From positions 1 through 64,000 of the forward strand of contig NZ_JADQWB010000006.1 in assembly GCF_015704895.1 (NCBI RefSeq): DNA of 64,000 nt, read 5' to 3'. A program made the translations under genes and the position numbers. Shown piece by piece: positions 42,957 through 51,129 of this stretch. A model generated the notes under the pieces. The model was not told the DNA's origin. It searched no databases and saw nothing but the letters and a program-made list of their open reading frames with translations. Each line of letters opens with the position of its first letter. Position 1 is the first letter of the stretch. This DNA is from Agrobacterium leguminum. Its GTDB lineage: Bacteria > Pseudomonadota > Alphaproteobacteria > Rhizobiales > Rhizobiaceae.

Positions 42957-44381
42957 ATGGACAACTATCTCAAATTCTATATCGACGGCGCCTGGGTCGA
43001 TCCTCTCGGCGGCCAGCGTCTATCCGTCGTCGACCCCGCCACCGAAGAGCCTTTCGCGGAGATAGCCATGGGATCGGCGGCGGATGCCGAGCGCGCCATC
43101 GCCGCCGCGCGCCGCGCCTTTGCTTCCTTTTCGCAGACGACGCGGGAAGAGCGCCTCGGCCTGCTTGAGCGCATTCTTGAGATATTGAAACGTCGGCAGG
43201 ACGAGATCGGCGACGTGATCTCTCATGAGATGGGCGCTCCACGAAAAATGTCGCGGGATGAGCAGGCGGGTATCGGCGTGGCACATTTCGAGCAGACGAT
43301 CCGCGCCATGCGTGATTTTCCGTTCGAATACATGCAGGGTACGACCTGCATCGTCCATGAGCCGATCGGTGTCGTCGGCATGATCACGCCGTGGAACTGG
43401 CCGATCAACCAGATCGCCTGCAAGGTGGCCCCGGCGCTCGCCACCGGCTGCACCATGGTGCTGAAACCCTCGGAAATCGCGCCGCTCAACGCCATACTTT
43501 TCGCAGAAATCCTGCACGAAGCCGGTGTTCCCAAGGGCGTGTTCAACCTCGTCAACGGCGACGGCCCAACCGTGGGCACGGTGCTGGCGAGCCATCCCGA
43601 TATCGACATGGTTTCCTTCACCGGCTCGACACGCGCCGGCATTTCGGTCGCACAGGCGGCGGCCCCGACGGTGAAGCGCGTGCATCAGGAACTGGGCGGC
43701 AAATCGCCCAATATAGTGCTCCGAAGCGCTGACCTCGACGCTGCCGTGCGCGCCGGCGTGAGCAGGTGCTTTGCCAATTCCGGCCAGTCCTGCAATGCGC
43801 CGACCCGTCTTCTCGTCCCTGCGGAGCAAATGGACCGGGTGATTGGCATCGCCCGTGCGGCGGCGGAATCGGTCCGTGTCGGTACACCCGGCGATGCCGA
43901 AACGGATATCGGGCCGGTTGCCAGCAAAACGCAATTCGACAAGATCCAGAGCCTCATCCGCAAGGGAATGGAGGAAGGGGCGGAGCTCGTTGCCGGCGGG
44001 CTCGACCGGCCAGCGCATCTGAACAGCGGCTATTATATACGGCCGACAGTCTTTGCGCGCGTTACGAACGACATGACGATCGCGCGTGAAGAGATTTTCG
44101 GGCCTGTGCTTGCCATTCTCGGTTATGGCAGCGAGGACGAGGCGGCGGATATCGCCAACGACACGCCCTATGGGCTGGCATCCTATATTCAGGGCGCACC
44201 CGAGGAGGCGCGTGCCTTCGCACGACGGCTCAGAACCGGCATAGTGCGCCTCAACAGCTCCGCCTGGGATGGGGCCGCGCCCTTCGGCGGCTACAAGCAG
44301 TCGGGCAACGGTCGGGAATATGGCAAGTTCGGTCTGCACGAGTTCACCGAAATCAAGGGCATCGTCGGCTTCGGAGACTGA
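42957..44381 (+). CDS. NAD(P)+-dependent aldehyde dehydrogenase
   Basis: The product is 474 residues from MDNYLKFYIDGAWVDP, preceded by GGAGACGGAT. The coenzyme site is TPWNWPINQIACKVAPALA, the catalytic Glu is in VHQELGGKSPNIV, and the catalytic Cys is in FANSGQSCNAPTRLL. The C-terminal PFGGYKQSGNGREYGKFGL is standard for the ALDH superfamily. As last gene of the operon it should convert the aldehyde produced by the amine oxidase or the GMC enzyme to a carboxylic acid. The length is normal. Confidence 0.92.
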   Translation: MDNYLKFYIDGAWVDPLGGQRLSVVDPATEEPFAEIAMGSAADAERAIAAARRAFASFSQTTREERLGLLERILEILKRRQDEIGDVISHEMGAPRKMSRDEQAGIGVAHFEQTIRAMRDFPFEYMQGTTCIVHEPIGVVGMITPWNWPINQIACKVAPALATGCTMVLKPSEIAPLNAILFAEILHEAGVPKGVFNLVNGDGPTVGTVLASHPDIDMVSFTGSTRAGISVAQAAAPTVKRVHQELGGKSPNIVLRSADLDAAVRAGVSRCFANSGQSCNAPTRLLVPAEQMDRVIGIARAAAESVRVGTPGDAETDIGPVASKTQFDKIQSLIRKGMEEGAELVAGGLDRPAHLNSGYYIRPTVFARVTNDMTIAREEIFGPVLAILGYGSEDEAADIANDTPYGLASYIQGAPEEARAFARRLRTGIVRLNSSAWDGAAPFGGYKQSGNGREYGKFGLHEFTEIKGIVGFGD

Positions 44382-44451
44382 CCGTTACGACCCATCTCGT
44401 ATCGTGACGCGTTCATCGGGACTCGCCTCGAAATCGGGAAGCGTTAGACCT

Positions 44452-45162
44452 TCATCCCCATCGCGCCGTGCCGACGGCGATAACAGGGCCGGTTGCCTGA
44501 CCAGTCGGCGAGCCGCCGAAAGGTTCGACACTGATCGCGAAGGTGGTGCCTTCGGTGATGCTGTTGCGCATGTCTGCGGGGATTATAAGATCGCCATTCG
44601 TGCCGGGCTGGAAGACGCCGAGCGAGCGGGTCTTGCCGCCTTCCATCACCAGCCACAGTTCCAGCGATTTTTCGTCGGTCTTGCCGGTTGCGACAGGCAC
44701 AATGCGCATCCGTCCGGATTCCGCATCGTAGGAGGCGAGGAGATTAACCTGGCTGTCGGTCGTTGCAAGTTCGGCCACCAGCGGGGTGGCGCCCCGCCAT
44801 TTTTCGGGGAAGGCGGCGTAAACGATGGCCGCCACGGCGGCTGCGCTGGTGGCAACCGAGATCCAGCGCCAGAAGGACGCGGAATTCCAGAGGCTGCCAT
44901 TGGTATTGACGGTCCTGCTGCCGAACAGGCGTTCTTCGATACGCGCAAGAACAGTGGCGCTCGGTGCCTGCTCCTGGTAATCGGCATTGAAGTCGGAAAA
45001 TTCCGCCTCCCAACGCTGCACCAGCTGTGCGAAGGCCTCATCGTCCTGCATGCGTCGTTCCAGTTCACGACGCTTTTCGAGCGGCAGGACGCCCAGAACA
45101 TATTCACCGGCGAGGATGTCGTCGCGCGAATGCTTGCCGCCGCTCTGTTCGCCCGTCGTCAT
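44452..45162 (-). CDS. RskA-like membrane anti-sigma factor (second pair)
   Basis: The product is 236 residues when started at the ATG overlapping the sigma stop (45162); an ATG at 45174 would add four residues. The N-terminal anti-sigma part has ILAGEYVLGVLPLEKRRELE, followed by a single transmembrane helix at about 91-110 (ISVATSAAAVAAIVYAAF). The C-terminal RskA domain ends in ISVEPFGGSPTGQATGPVIA. It is paralogous to the protein at 23222. It should control the ECF sigma factor of the preceding gene and, through it, possibly the fatty-acid modification genes upstream. Confidence 0.87.
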   Translation of the reverse strand: MTTGEQSGGKHSRDDILAGEYVLGVLPLEKRRELERRMQDDEAFAQLVQRWEAEFSDFNADYQEQAPSATVLARIEERLFGSRTVNTNGSLWNSASFWRWISVATSAAAVAAIVYAAFPEKWRGATPLVAELATTDSQVNLLASYDAESGRMRIVPVATGKTDEKSLELWLVMEGGKTRSLGVFQPGTNGDLIIPADMRNSITEGTTFAISVEPFGGSPTGQATGPVIAVGTARWG

Positions 45163-45701
45163 CGCTGCATGCACTCTCTGAGTTTGAGAAGACTGCGTCG
45201 CAGCCAGGTTCTGACCGTGTTGAGCGGCACGCGCAATTCTTCGGCGAGTTCGAGATAGCTCAAGCCCTCGACATAGGCCCGGCGGACCGCCTGTGCGTGT
45301 ACGGTCTCAAGCTCGCGCATGCAGTCTTCGATCCTGCGGCCTTCATCGGCGAGAACGATCTGCTGCTCAGGATCGCGGGCGCTCTCGTCGGCAAGATCGT
45401 AGGCTTCCTCAATGTCGTCGGTTATGGGCTTGCGCGCGCGGATCGTGTCTATTGCATGGTTGCGGGCAATGGCGGCAAGCCATGTGGCGGGTTTGCCGGC
45501 GCTGGCGGCAAATGTTCGCGCCCGCTGCCATACCTTGATATAGATTTCCTGCAGCGCCTCCTCGGCTTCCGTTCTGTCACGCAGAATTTTCAGGCAGATC
45601 GCGAAAAGCTTCGGACTGGTTGCCTGATAAAGCGAGACGAATGCTGAACGATCACCCATGCCGACGCGGTTGATAAGGCCTGCGATCTCTGTGCCCTGCA
45701 T
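45159..45701 (-). CDS. ECF RNA polymerase sigma factor (second pair)
   Basis: The product is 180 residues from MQGTEIAGLINRVGMGDRSA. Region 2 includes RTEAEEALQEIYIKVWQRA, then ATWLAAIARNHAIDTIRARK. Region 4 includes YVEGLSYLELAEELRVPLNT and VRTWLRRSLLKLRECMQR. The stop overlaps the anti-sigma start (ATGA). It lies at the end of a - strand run that includes DUF2177, DUF2147, cyclopropane-synthase-like, DUF1365 and amine-oxidase-like genes. The 140-bp spacer before it may hold its own promoter. Confidence 0.9.
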   Translation of the reverse strand: MQGTEIAGLINRVGMGDRSAFVSLYQATSPKLFAICLKILRDRTEAEEALQEIYIKVWQRARTFAASAGKPATWLAAIARNHAIDTIRARKPITDDIEEAYDLADESARDPEQQIVLADEGRRIEDCMRELETVHAQAVRRAYVEGLSYLELAEELRVPLNTVRTWLRRSLLKLRECMQR

Positions 45702-45841
45702 TCGAACCTTCCTTGCTGCGCCTCCTTTATAGGGTCGTCTTTCGCAGGAAGACAAGAGATGCATGCTCATGCTGCGAACCTGGCAACGACTGGGCCGCAG
45801 GGTTATCGCACTTAAGCGGCCGGTAAGAAGGGATGTCGTCA

Positions 45842-46270
45842 TCATAAATCCGTCGGATTTTCCAGCGCGCCGATCAGCCGCACCGTGATGAGATAGCCGA
45901 TTGTAGCCGCTGCCGCGGAGACGAAGGTTCCCCATAGAAGATCGGCGACGGTCAGGGTCGTGGACCAGCTTTTCAACGTCGCCTGATTGGTCAGGTCGTA
46001 AGTGGCATAGGCCATGAAGCCGACCACTGCGCCATAAAGCAGCGCGGTCGTCCATTCCCCCGTCTGAAAGGCCGGGCGAACTGCAAGAAAAGTGAGGCCG
46101 GCGGCATAGATGAGGTAAAAGACAACCGCCGGAGCAAGCCGGAAGTTTTCTACCAGAAGATCGCCGATGGCCGGGCGGTAAAGACGTGACGCCATCGTGC
46201 TCAACCAGATGAAATCAATCACCAGAAAGGCGACGAGGGTAAAAAGGTAGGCTGCGAAATAGGTTTTCAT
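45842..46270 (-). CDS. DUF2177 membrane protein
   Basis: The product is 142 residues starting at MKTYFAAYLFTLVAFLVIDF. There are four predicted transmembrane helices, with WLSTMASRLYRPAIGDLL after the first and AVVGFMAYATYDLTNQATLK in the third, the hallmark of DUF2177. Genes of this family recur in alphaproteobacterial clusters with cyclopropane-synthase-like methyltransferases and DUF1365, usually under an ECF sigma factor. The function is unknown. Confidence 0.85.
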   Translation of the reverse strand: MKTYFAAYLFTLVAFLVIDFIWLSTMASRLYRPAIGDLLVENFRLAPAVVFYLIYAAGLTFLAVRPAFQTGEWTTALLYGAVVGFMAYATYDLTNQATLKSWSTTLTVADLLWGTFVSAAAATIGYLITVRLIGALENPTDL

Positions 46271-46338
46271 TGGTGGTTTCCTTTGAAGGGCCTCGATAAG
46301 GAAGCGACGATGTGGGTCGAAGCAACGTGGAGATGTGG

Positions 46339-46716
46339 CTAGTCGATCCTTGTCCAGTTTATGCCCTTGCACAGCAGACCGGCGACGATACAGCCTTTCG
46401 TGGTCATGCCGGTGCCGTTTATTGTCACTGTTATCCTGTAGGATTTATCCCGCTGGGGGTCGAAAGCGGTGCCGGAATAGCTGCCTGCCTCTGTCTGCTT
46501 TATGTCCATGATCAGCCGGTCCCCGGCCTTTTCCTTCGGAGTGCCCGGCTTGATCCAGGTGTTTGTGGCACAGATATTTTCACCGCAGGGCGCGATCAGT
46601 ACTTTCGCCTTGCCGTCTCCGCGCGCCCAGTTGCCGTCGATATCGGCCGCCGTCGCGTTGGACGCGACCAGCAGTGGCCATAGGACGGAAGCAACCGTCA
46701 ATCCGTTGATCATCAT
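46339..46716 (-). CDS. Exported DUF2147 protein
   Basis: The 125-residue protein has a signal peptide (GLTVASVLWPLLVASNATAA) followed by DIDGNWARGDGKAKVLIAPC, a Cys-containing strand pattern (GENICATNTWIKPG), and the C-terminal MTTKGCIVAGLLCKGINWTR. This matches DUF2147, a small periplasmic lipocalin-like family. It starts 27 bp after the cyclopropane-synthase-like gene and so is part of the fatty-acid modification operon. Confidence 0.83.
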   Translation of the reverse strand: MMINGLTVASVLWPLLVASNATAADIDGNWARGDGKAKVLIAPCGENICATNTWIKPGTPKEKAGDRLIMDIKQTEAGSYSGTAFDPQRDKSYRITVTINGTGMTTKGCIVAGLLCKGINWTRID

Positions 46717-46743
46717 TGTCTCTCTCCGCAGTTTGGTCCCGCC

Positions 46744-47976
46744 TTATCTGTGTTCGATCGTATAGAAGCCGACGTTTATGCTCCCCTCGGCAAAGCCTGC
46801 CTCGCAATAGCAAAGGTAATAATCCCAAAGCCGTCGAAAGCGGTCATCGAAGCCGAGCAGGGAAATCGTCTGCCACCGCGCATGAAAACGCTGGCGCCAT
46901 TCGGCGAGCGTGAGCGCGTAGGACTGGCCGAAAAGTTCCTTATCGGTGAGCTTCAGGCCGGTTTTGCCGACCGCCTTTTCGAGCGCGGCATTTGAGGGCA
47001 GAAAGCCGCCGGGAAAGACGTATTTCTGGATGAAATCCGCCTTACGCCGATATGTATCGAAGCGGCTTTCTTCAATCGAAATGATTTGCAGCACCGCACT
47101 GCCGCCCGGTTTCAGGCATCTTTTCAGCGTTTCGAAATAGCTCGGCCAATAGGCCTCGCCGACTGCTTCGAACATTTCGACGGAGACAATCCTGTCGAAT
47201 TGGCCGTTCAAGTCGCGGTAATCCTGCAGCCTCAGATCGATGCGGTCTGTACTGTCGGCTTTTTCCGCTGCATTTTTTGCCCATTTTAACTGGGAGGGGG
47301 AGAGAGTGATGCCGGTGACGGTGGCTTTGGCCTGCGTGGCAAGGTGAATGGCGAGTGCGCCCCAGCCGCAGCCGATCTCCAATATGTTTTCGCCGCCGCT
47401 CAATTTCAGTTTATCGACGATACGTTCCAGTTTTTTCAGTTGGGCGGCCTCGAGCGTAGACGCCATGTCGTCGAAAATCGCCGACGAATACAGCATAGAG
47501 GGATCAAGCCACTGCCGGTAAAACTCGTTGCCGAGATCATAATGCGCTTCGATATTGCGGCGGCTGCCGCGTCTGGTATTGGCATTCAACCCGTGCGTAG
47601 TGCGGTTGAGAAGGCGCATCGGCAGGCTGCCGCGCATTGACCTTGCGAACGCCTCGCGATTTTGGGCCGCAAAGCGGATCAGCGCCGTCAGATCTGGTGT
47701 GGTCCAGTCACCTTCGATGAAACCCTCGGCAAAGCCGATGTCGCCGTTCAGCAGCATCCGCCGGATCGCGCGCCAGCTATGCAGGACAAGGATTGCCTCG
47801 CTGCCATTCGTTGCGCCGGATTTTTCAATGACGCCGCCGCCGGGAAGAATGATATGTAATCGTCCCCTGTCGATATTGCTCAACAGCCGGTTGATGAGCC
47901 ACATGCCTGGGCTGAAGCGGTCGCTCAGGCGCGTATTCTTCGCCGATAATTCCGTGAGATTGTCAAACGGGGTCAT
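46744..47976 (-). CDS. Cyclopropane-fatty-acid synthase-like SAM methyltransferase (first copy)
   Basis: The 410-residue protein has the CFA-synthase layout: an N-terminal domain (about 1-120) then a SAM-binding fold. The SAM motif is ENILEIGCGWGALAIHLATQ, preceded by the family sequence RNIEAHYDLGNEFYRQWLD, and followed by YRDLNGQFDRIVSVEMFEAV and FIQKYVFPGGFLPSNAAL. Such enzymes transfer a methyl or methylene group from SAM to double bonds of membrane phospholipid acyl chains. It overlaps the DUF1365 gene by 14 bp. A second copy at 51126 in the divergent operon is shorter, so the two may do different steps. Confidence 0.9.
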   Translation of the reverse strand: MTPFDNLTELSAKNTRLSDRFSPGMWLINRLLSNIDRGRLHIILPGGGVIEKSGATNGSEAILVLHSWRAIRRMLLNGDIGFAEGFIEGDWTTPDLTALIRFAAQNREAFARSMRGSLPMRLLNRTTHGLNANTRRGSRRNIEAHYDLGNEFYRQWLDPSMLYSSAIFDDMASTLEAAQLKKLERIVDKLKLSGGENILEIGCGWGALAIHLATQAKATVTGITLSPSQLKWAKNAAEKADSTDRIDLRLQDYRDLNGQFDRIVSVEMFEAVGEAYWPSYFETLKRCLKPGGSAVLQIISIEESRFDTYRRKADFIQKYVFPGGFLPSNAALEKAVGKTGLKLTDKELFGQSYALTLAEWRQRFHARWQTISLLGFDDRFRRLWDYYLCYCEAGFAEGSINVGFYTIEHR

Positions 47977-48781
47977 GAATTTTGGCCTCGATTTGCGACG
48001 ATGAAGGATGATGGAAGGAGACTGGACCGGCAGGCGGCAGCGGCCGTTTTCTGAGCTGCACGCCTTTCAGCCAAATTTTCAGGGCCTCCCAATGAATGCC
48101 CAGAATGACCTTGAGCGTCAGGAGGGGAATTGCGAAGAAAGCTTTCAGAAGCGCACCGTCCGTCAATTCGACACGCCGGGCCAGATGCCGCGCCGTCAGG
48201 ATCAGGCCGTCATTGTCGAAAGTATCGATGACGATTTTCAGCCTGTCGCCGGGCGGGGCGACGCGGAAAACATAGCGGAGATCCATGTCCATGAATGGAG
48301 AGACATAAAAAGCCTTGTCGCATCGCTGGACGATCTCGGTCGATTTGCCGGCTTCCACCGGGATCAGGTATGAGTGTCTCTCGCCAAACGTGTTGTCCAC
48401 CTCCCAGAGGATAGCTTTGAGCGACAAGTCGCGCCCGTAGCAGAAGAAGACACTGAGTGGGTTGAAGGCCCAGCCGAGTACGCGCGGCATGGTGAGCAGA
48501 CGTATCGGCCCTCCGTCCACTGCCATGCCTGCCGCCGTCATGGCTGCCTCGATCTGCTGGCGCAGCCCGATGGCGCTGCGGTTGCCGCGGTCCCTGCTGT
48601 GAAACGAGAACAGGTTGAACCGGTCTACGGAGAAAAATCGCAATTTCCGGTCGAGCACGTTCAACTCATCGAGGTCGAGGAGCAGCGAATAAATCCGGTA
48701 GGCGAGCTTATGGGTTTTCGGCTTGAAACGCGCATGCGTTACATGGCCGGGAAAAAGCGCCGAGGTGAGGGGAGGCGTCAT
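47963..48781 (-). CDS. DUF1365 protein
   Basis: The 272-residue protein shows DUF1365 features: LFPGHVTHARFKPKTHKLAY, RLLTMPRVLGWAFNPLSVFF, FYVSPFMDMDLRYVFRVAPP and a hydrophobic ALLKAFFAIPLLTLKVILGI stretch near the end. The family is nearly always found between an amine-oxidase-like flavoprotein and a CFA-synthase-like gene, as here, and is presumed to act on fatty acyl chains. The start overlaps the previous stop (ATGA). Confidence 0.87.
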   Translation of the reverse strand: MTPPLTSALFPGHVTHARFKPKTHKLAYRIYSLLLDLDELNVLDRKLRFFSVDRFNLFSFHSRDRGNRSAIGLRQQIEAAMTAAGMAVDGGPIRLLTMPRVLGWAFNPLSVFFCYGRDLSLKAILWEVDNTFGERHSYLIPVEAGKSTEIVQRCDKAFYVSPFMDMDLRYVFRVAPPGDRLKIVIDTFDNDGLILTARHLARRVELTDGALLKAFFAIPLLTLKVILGIHWEALKIWLKGVQLRKRPLPPAGPVSFHHPSSSQIEAKIHDPV

Positions 48782-50148
48782 GCCATCGCCTCCATGATTT
48801 CCGTGTCTGTCGCAATCGTCGCCAAATCCAGGCGGATGATCCGGTTGTTGTCGTCAGCAACCTTCCATGGACGGGATACGCCGCCAAGATCTTCGGCGAC
48901 GGCAAGGCCGGCCTGAAGACCATCTTCATGAAAACCGGATCCGAAATAAGCGCCGCAGAACCAGGTGTTTCGCAGACCCTGCAAGGCCCATAGCTCCTGA
49001 CGCATCTGTTCGGTGCCAGCGTCAAAAACCGGATGGTGATAGGTTTCCTCGGCGATGATTTTTCCTTGATCCGGTTCCCGCGCCGGATTCAGCGTTACGA
49101 AAATGTCCGGGATTTCGCCCAGCGGCTGAAGCCTGTTCATCCAGTAGGTAATGCTCGGCAGGCTCGTTTTAATGCGCGTGTCGGCCACATAGTTCCAGCT
49201 TGACCAGGCAGCGCGGCGGCGCGGCATGAAACGGCTGTCGGTGTGAAGCACGGCGCGGTTTTGGGTGTAGCCAAACGCGCCAAGAATGCGCCGTTCGGCG
49301 CGTGTTGCGTCCGCGAGCATGTCGAGCGCCTGATCCGCATGGGTTGCTATTACCACGTCATCGAAGCGCATGGCTTTGCCGTCCGCAGTGGTGATTTCGA
49401 CGCCGTCCGGCAGGCGGTGGATGCGCTTAACCGGCGTCGAGAGGAGAATTCGATCCGCAAACGGTGCCGTGATGCGTTTCACATATTCGCGCGAGCCACC
49501 GACGACTGTGCGCCAGACCGGCCGATTGCGCAGCAACAGCAGGCCGTGATTGCGGCAGAATTTGATGAAATGCGCCGCCGGATAACGACCGACCTCCATG
49601 GCCGGCGTGGACCAGATGGCCGCAGCCATGGGGTAAAGATGATCGTCGCGGAACGCTGAACCATACCGGTTGCGGGAGAGATATTCGTCGAGAGACAGAT
49701 CGCCCATCAAATGCAGGTCGCGTGGGGCATTGCGGTAAAAGCGCAAAAGGTCCGCAAGCATCGCCCAGAAACGTGGCCTCAGGATGTTGGACTTCTGGGC
49801 CAGCAGGCCAGGGCCCGTTCCGCCGGAATATTCGAAACCGCCATCATTCAGAGAAACGGCGAAAGACATGTTCGAAGCTGCGGTCGCCACGCCCAGTTGC
49901 TGGAAAAGCGCGGTGAGATTGGGATAGGTCTGCTCGTTATAGACAATGAATCCGGTATCGACATGGACTTGTCCATGGTCCGTGCTGAACGTCACCGTAT
50001 TGGTATGGCCTCCGATGCGGTTAGCCGCTTCGAAAACAGTTACATCGTGTCGTTGCGACAAAAGCCAGGCCGCTGACAAACCTGAAATTCCCGTTCCGAC
50101 GACGGCGATGCGGCGGCTTTGTTCCTTTTTCGCTTCGGTATCTACCAT
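48778..50148 (-). CDS. NAD(P)/FAD-dependent amine-oxidase-like flavoprotein
   Basis: The 456-residue protein has the FAD-binding motif RIAVVGTGISGLSAAWLLSQ and HDVTVFEAANRIGGHTNTV, then VHVDTGFIVYNEQTYPNLTA, and C-terminal NTWFCGAYFGSGFHEDGLQA. It belongs to the desaturase/amine-oxidase-like group linked to DUF1365 and CFA-synthase-like genes. In Rhodobacter a homologous set makes methylated and furan-type fatty acids after singlet-oxygen stress, and a flavoprotein of this group is implicated in desaturation. It is the first gene of the - strand operon, directly behind the ECF-type promoter at 50197-50223. Confidence 0.85.
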   Translation of the reverse strand: MVDTEAKKEQSRRIAVVGTGISGLSAAWLLSQRHDVTVFEAANRIGGHTNTVTFSTDHGQVHVDTGFIVYNEQTYPNLTALFQQLGVATAASNMSFAVSLNDGGFEYSGGTGPGLLAQKSNILRPRFWAMLADLLRFYRNAPRDLHLMGDLSLDEYLSRNRYGSAFRDDHLYPMAAAIWSTPAMEVGRYPAAHFIKFCRNHGLLLLRNRPVWRTVVGGSREYVKRITAPFADRILLSTPVKRIHRLPDGVEITTADGKAMRFDDVVIATHADQALDMLADATRAERRILGAFGYTQNRAVLHTDSRFMPRRRAAWSSWNYVADTRIKTSLPSITYWMNRLQPLGEIPDIFVTLNPAREPDQGKIIAEETYHHPVFDAGTEQMRQELWALQGLRNTWFCGAYFGSGFHEDGLQAGLAVAEDLGGVSRPWKVADDNNRIIRLDLATIATDTEIMEAMA

Positions 50149-50196
50149 TTTTCCTCGCTATAGCACTGCCAATCCAGTCTTGGGGACTGCGACATG

Positions 50197-50223
50197 TACG
50201 AGGAGGCCGCCCGATCAGTTTCA
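50197..50223 (-). promoter_or_regulatory. ECF-type promoter for the flavoprotein operon
   Basis: On the - strand, TGAAAC (-35, 50223-50218), 17 bp and CGTA (-10, 50200-50197) form a classic ECF promoter. The flavoprotein ATG is about 50 bp downstream. The facing gene has the same two elements with the same spacing, which makes a chance match unlikely. Confidence 0.7.
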
Positions 50224-50259
50224 CCGGCGCATCGATTTTTTGAAATTTTGTCCGGCGCC

Positions 50260-50286
50260 TGAAACTATTTTGCGGGTCCGCTCGTA
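50260..50286 (+). promoter_or_regulatory. ECF-type promoter for the DUF1295/CFA operon
   Basis: TGAAAC (50260-50265), 17 bp and CGTA (50283-50286) precede the DUF1295 gene start at 50323. Together with the - strand promoter at 50197 it would let one sigma factor switch on both operons. Confidence 0.7.
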
Positions 50287-50322
50287 TTTGCCATCACGAA
50301 ACCCGACCTCAAACCATTCAAA

Positions 50323-51129
50323 ATGGCGAGCGAATTAGTGATGTTTTCTGTAGTCGTGACGCTTGCCATTCTCATGTCGCTTCTGATGGCGGGCGCTTGG
50401 GCGTTGCAGAGAGCAACCGGTTCAAGCGGCTGGATCGACGCGGTCTGGGCTGCGAGTGTCGGGCTTGGCGGAATTTTCGCTGTTGTTTTCGCCGTGGGAG
50501 ACGGCTGGCGGCGCGGTGCTACACTTTTCCTGGTCGTTGTCTGGTCCCTGCGGCTTGCCGGCCATATCGGCATGCGCACGCAAGGAGGCGGGGAAGATCC
50601 CCGCTATGCAAAGCTTATGGAGCAATGGGGGAGCGCTGCCGCCCTGCGGCTGTTCATCTTCCTGCAGATACAGGCAATCGCCGCTTTCGTGCTTGTTCTT
50701 GCGGTCTATCTTGCGGCAAGCAACACCCATGTGTTTCCGCGTATGGTTGACGTTATCGCCATGGTGGTTGCCCTTGGCGCGCTGGCAGGCGAAGCGCTCT
50801 CCGACGCCCAGCTCTGGAAATTCAGAAAGACCGCAGCGGCAAAAAACAGTGTCTGCGAAACCGGGCTGTGGCGTTATTCCCGCCATCCCAACTATTTTTT
50901 CGAATGGCTTTTCTGGTGCGGTTTTCCGCTGCTGGCCATTCAGGGGCAGGCCTTGTCATGGGTATCGCTCGCCGCACCGGCGATGATGTACTGGCTGCTT
51001 GTCCATGTCTCCGGCATTCCGCCGCTTGAAGACCATATGCTCCAATCGCGCGGGGAAAAATTCCGCGCCCTTCAACAACGCGTCAACGCCTTTTTTCCGG
51101 GGCCGCGCAAGAACGAGGACAGGCCATGA
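50323..51129 (+). CDS. DUF1295 membrane protein (steroid-reductase/ICMT-like fold)
   Basis: The 268-residue protein has about six transmembrane helices (VVVTLAILMSLLMAGAWALQ, LGGIFAVVFAVGDGW, FIFLQIQAIAAFVLVLAVYL). The C-terminal family motif reads VCETGLWRYSRHPNYFFEWL followed by FWCGFPLLA and, near the end, IPPLEDHMLQSRGEKFRALQ. DUF1295 proteins share the fold of 3-oxo-5-alpha-steroid reductases and isoprenylcysteine methyltransferases. In this setting it may reduce or modify lipid acyl chains. The stop overlaps the next start. An ATG at 50341 is an alternative start. Confidence 0.85.
   Translation: MASELVMFSVVVTLAILMSLLMAGAWALQRATGSSGWIDAVWAASVGLGGIFAVVFAVGDGWRRGATLFLVVVWSLRLAGHIGMRTQGGGEDPRYAKLMEQWGSAAALRLFIFLQIQAIAAFVLVLAVYLAASNTHVFPRMVDVIAMVVALGALAGEALSDAQLWKFRKTAAAKNSVCETGLWRYSRHPNYFFEWLFWCGFPLLAIQGQALSWVSLAAPAMMYWLLVHVSGIPPLEDHMLQSRGEKFRALQQRVNAFFPGPRKNEDRP

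Noticed and set aside
43020-44339. A 439-codon open frame on the - strand
   Set aside because: It is antisense to the aldehyde dehydrogenase gene, which has all catalytic motifs; no ribosome-binding site or family features support the antisense frame.
45702-45841. A TGAAAC-N17-CGTA promoter in front of the second ECF sigma gene
   Set aside because: Neither element is present on the - strand here; a loose GATAAC..CGTT match has the wrong spacing. Autoregulation may act through read-through from 50200.
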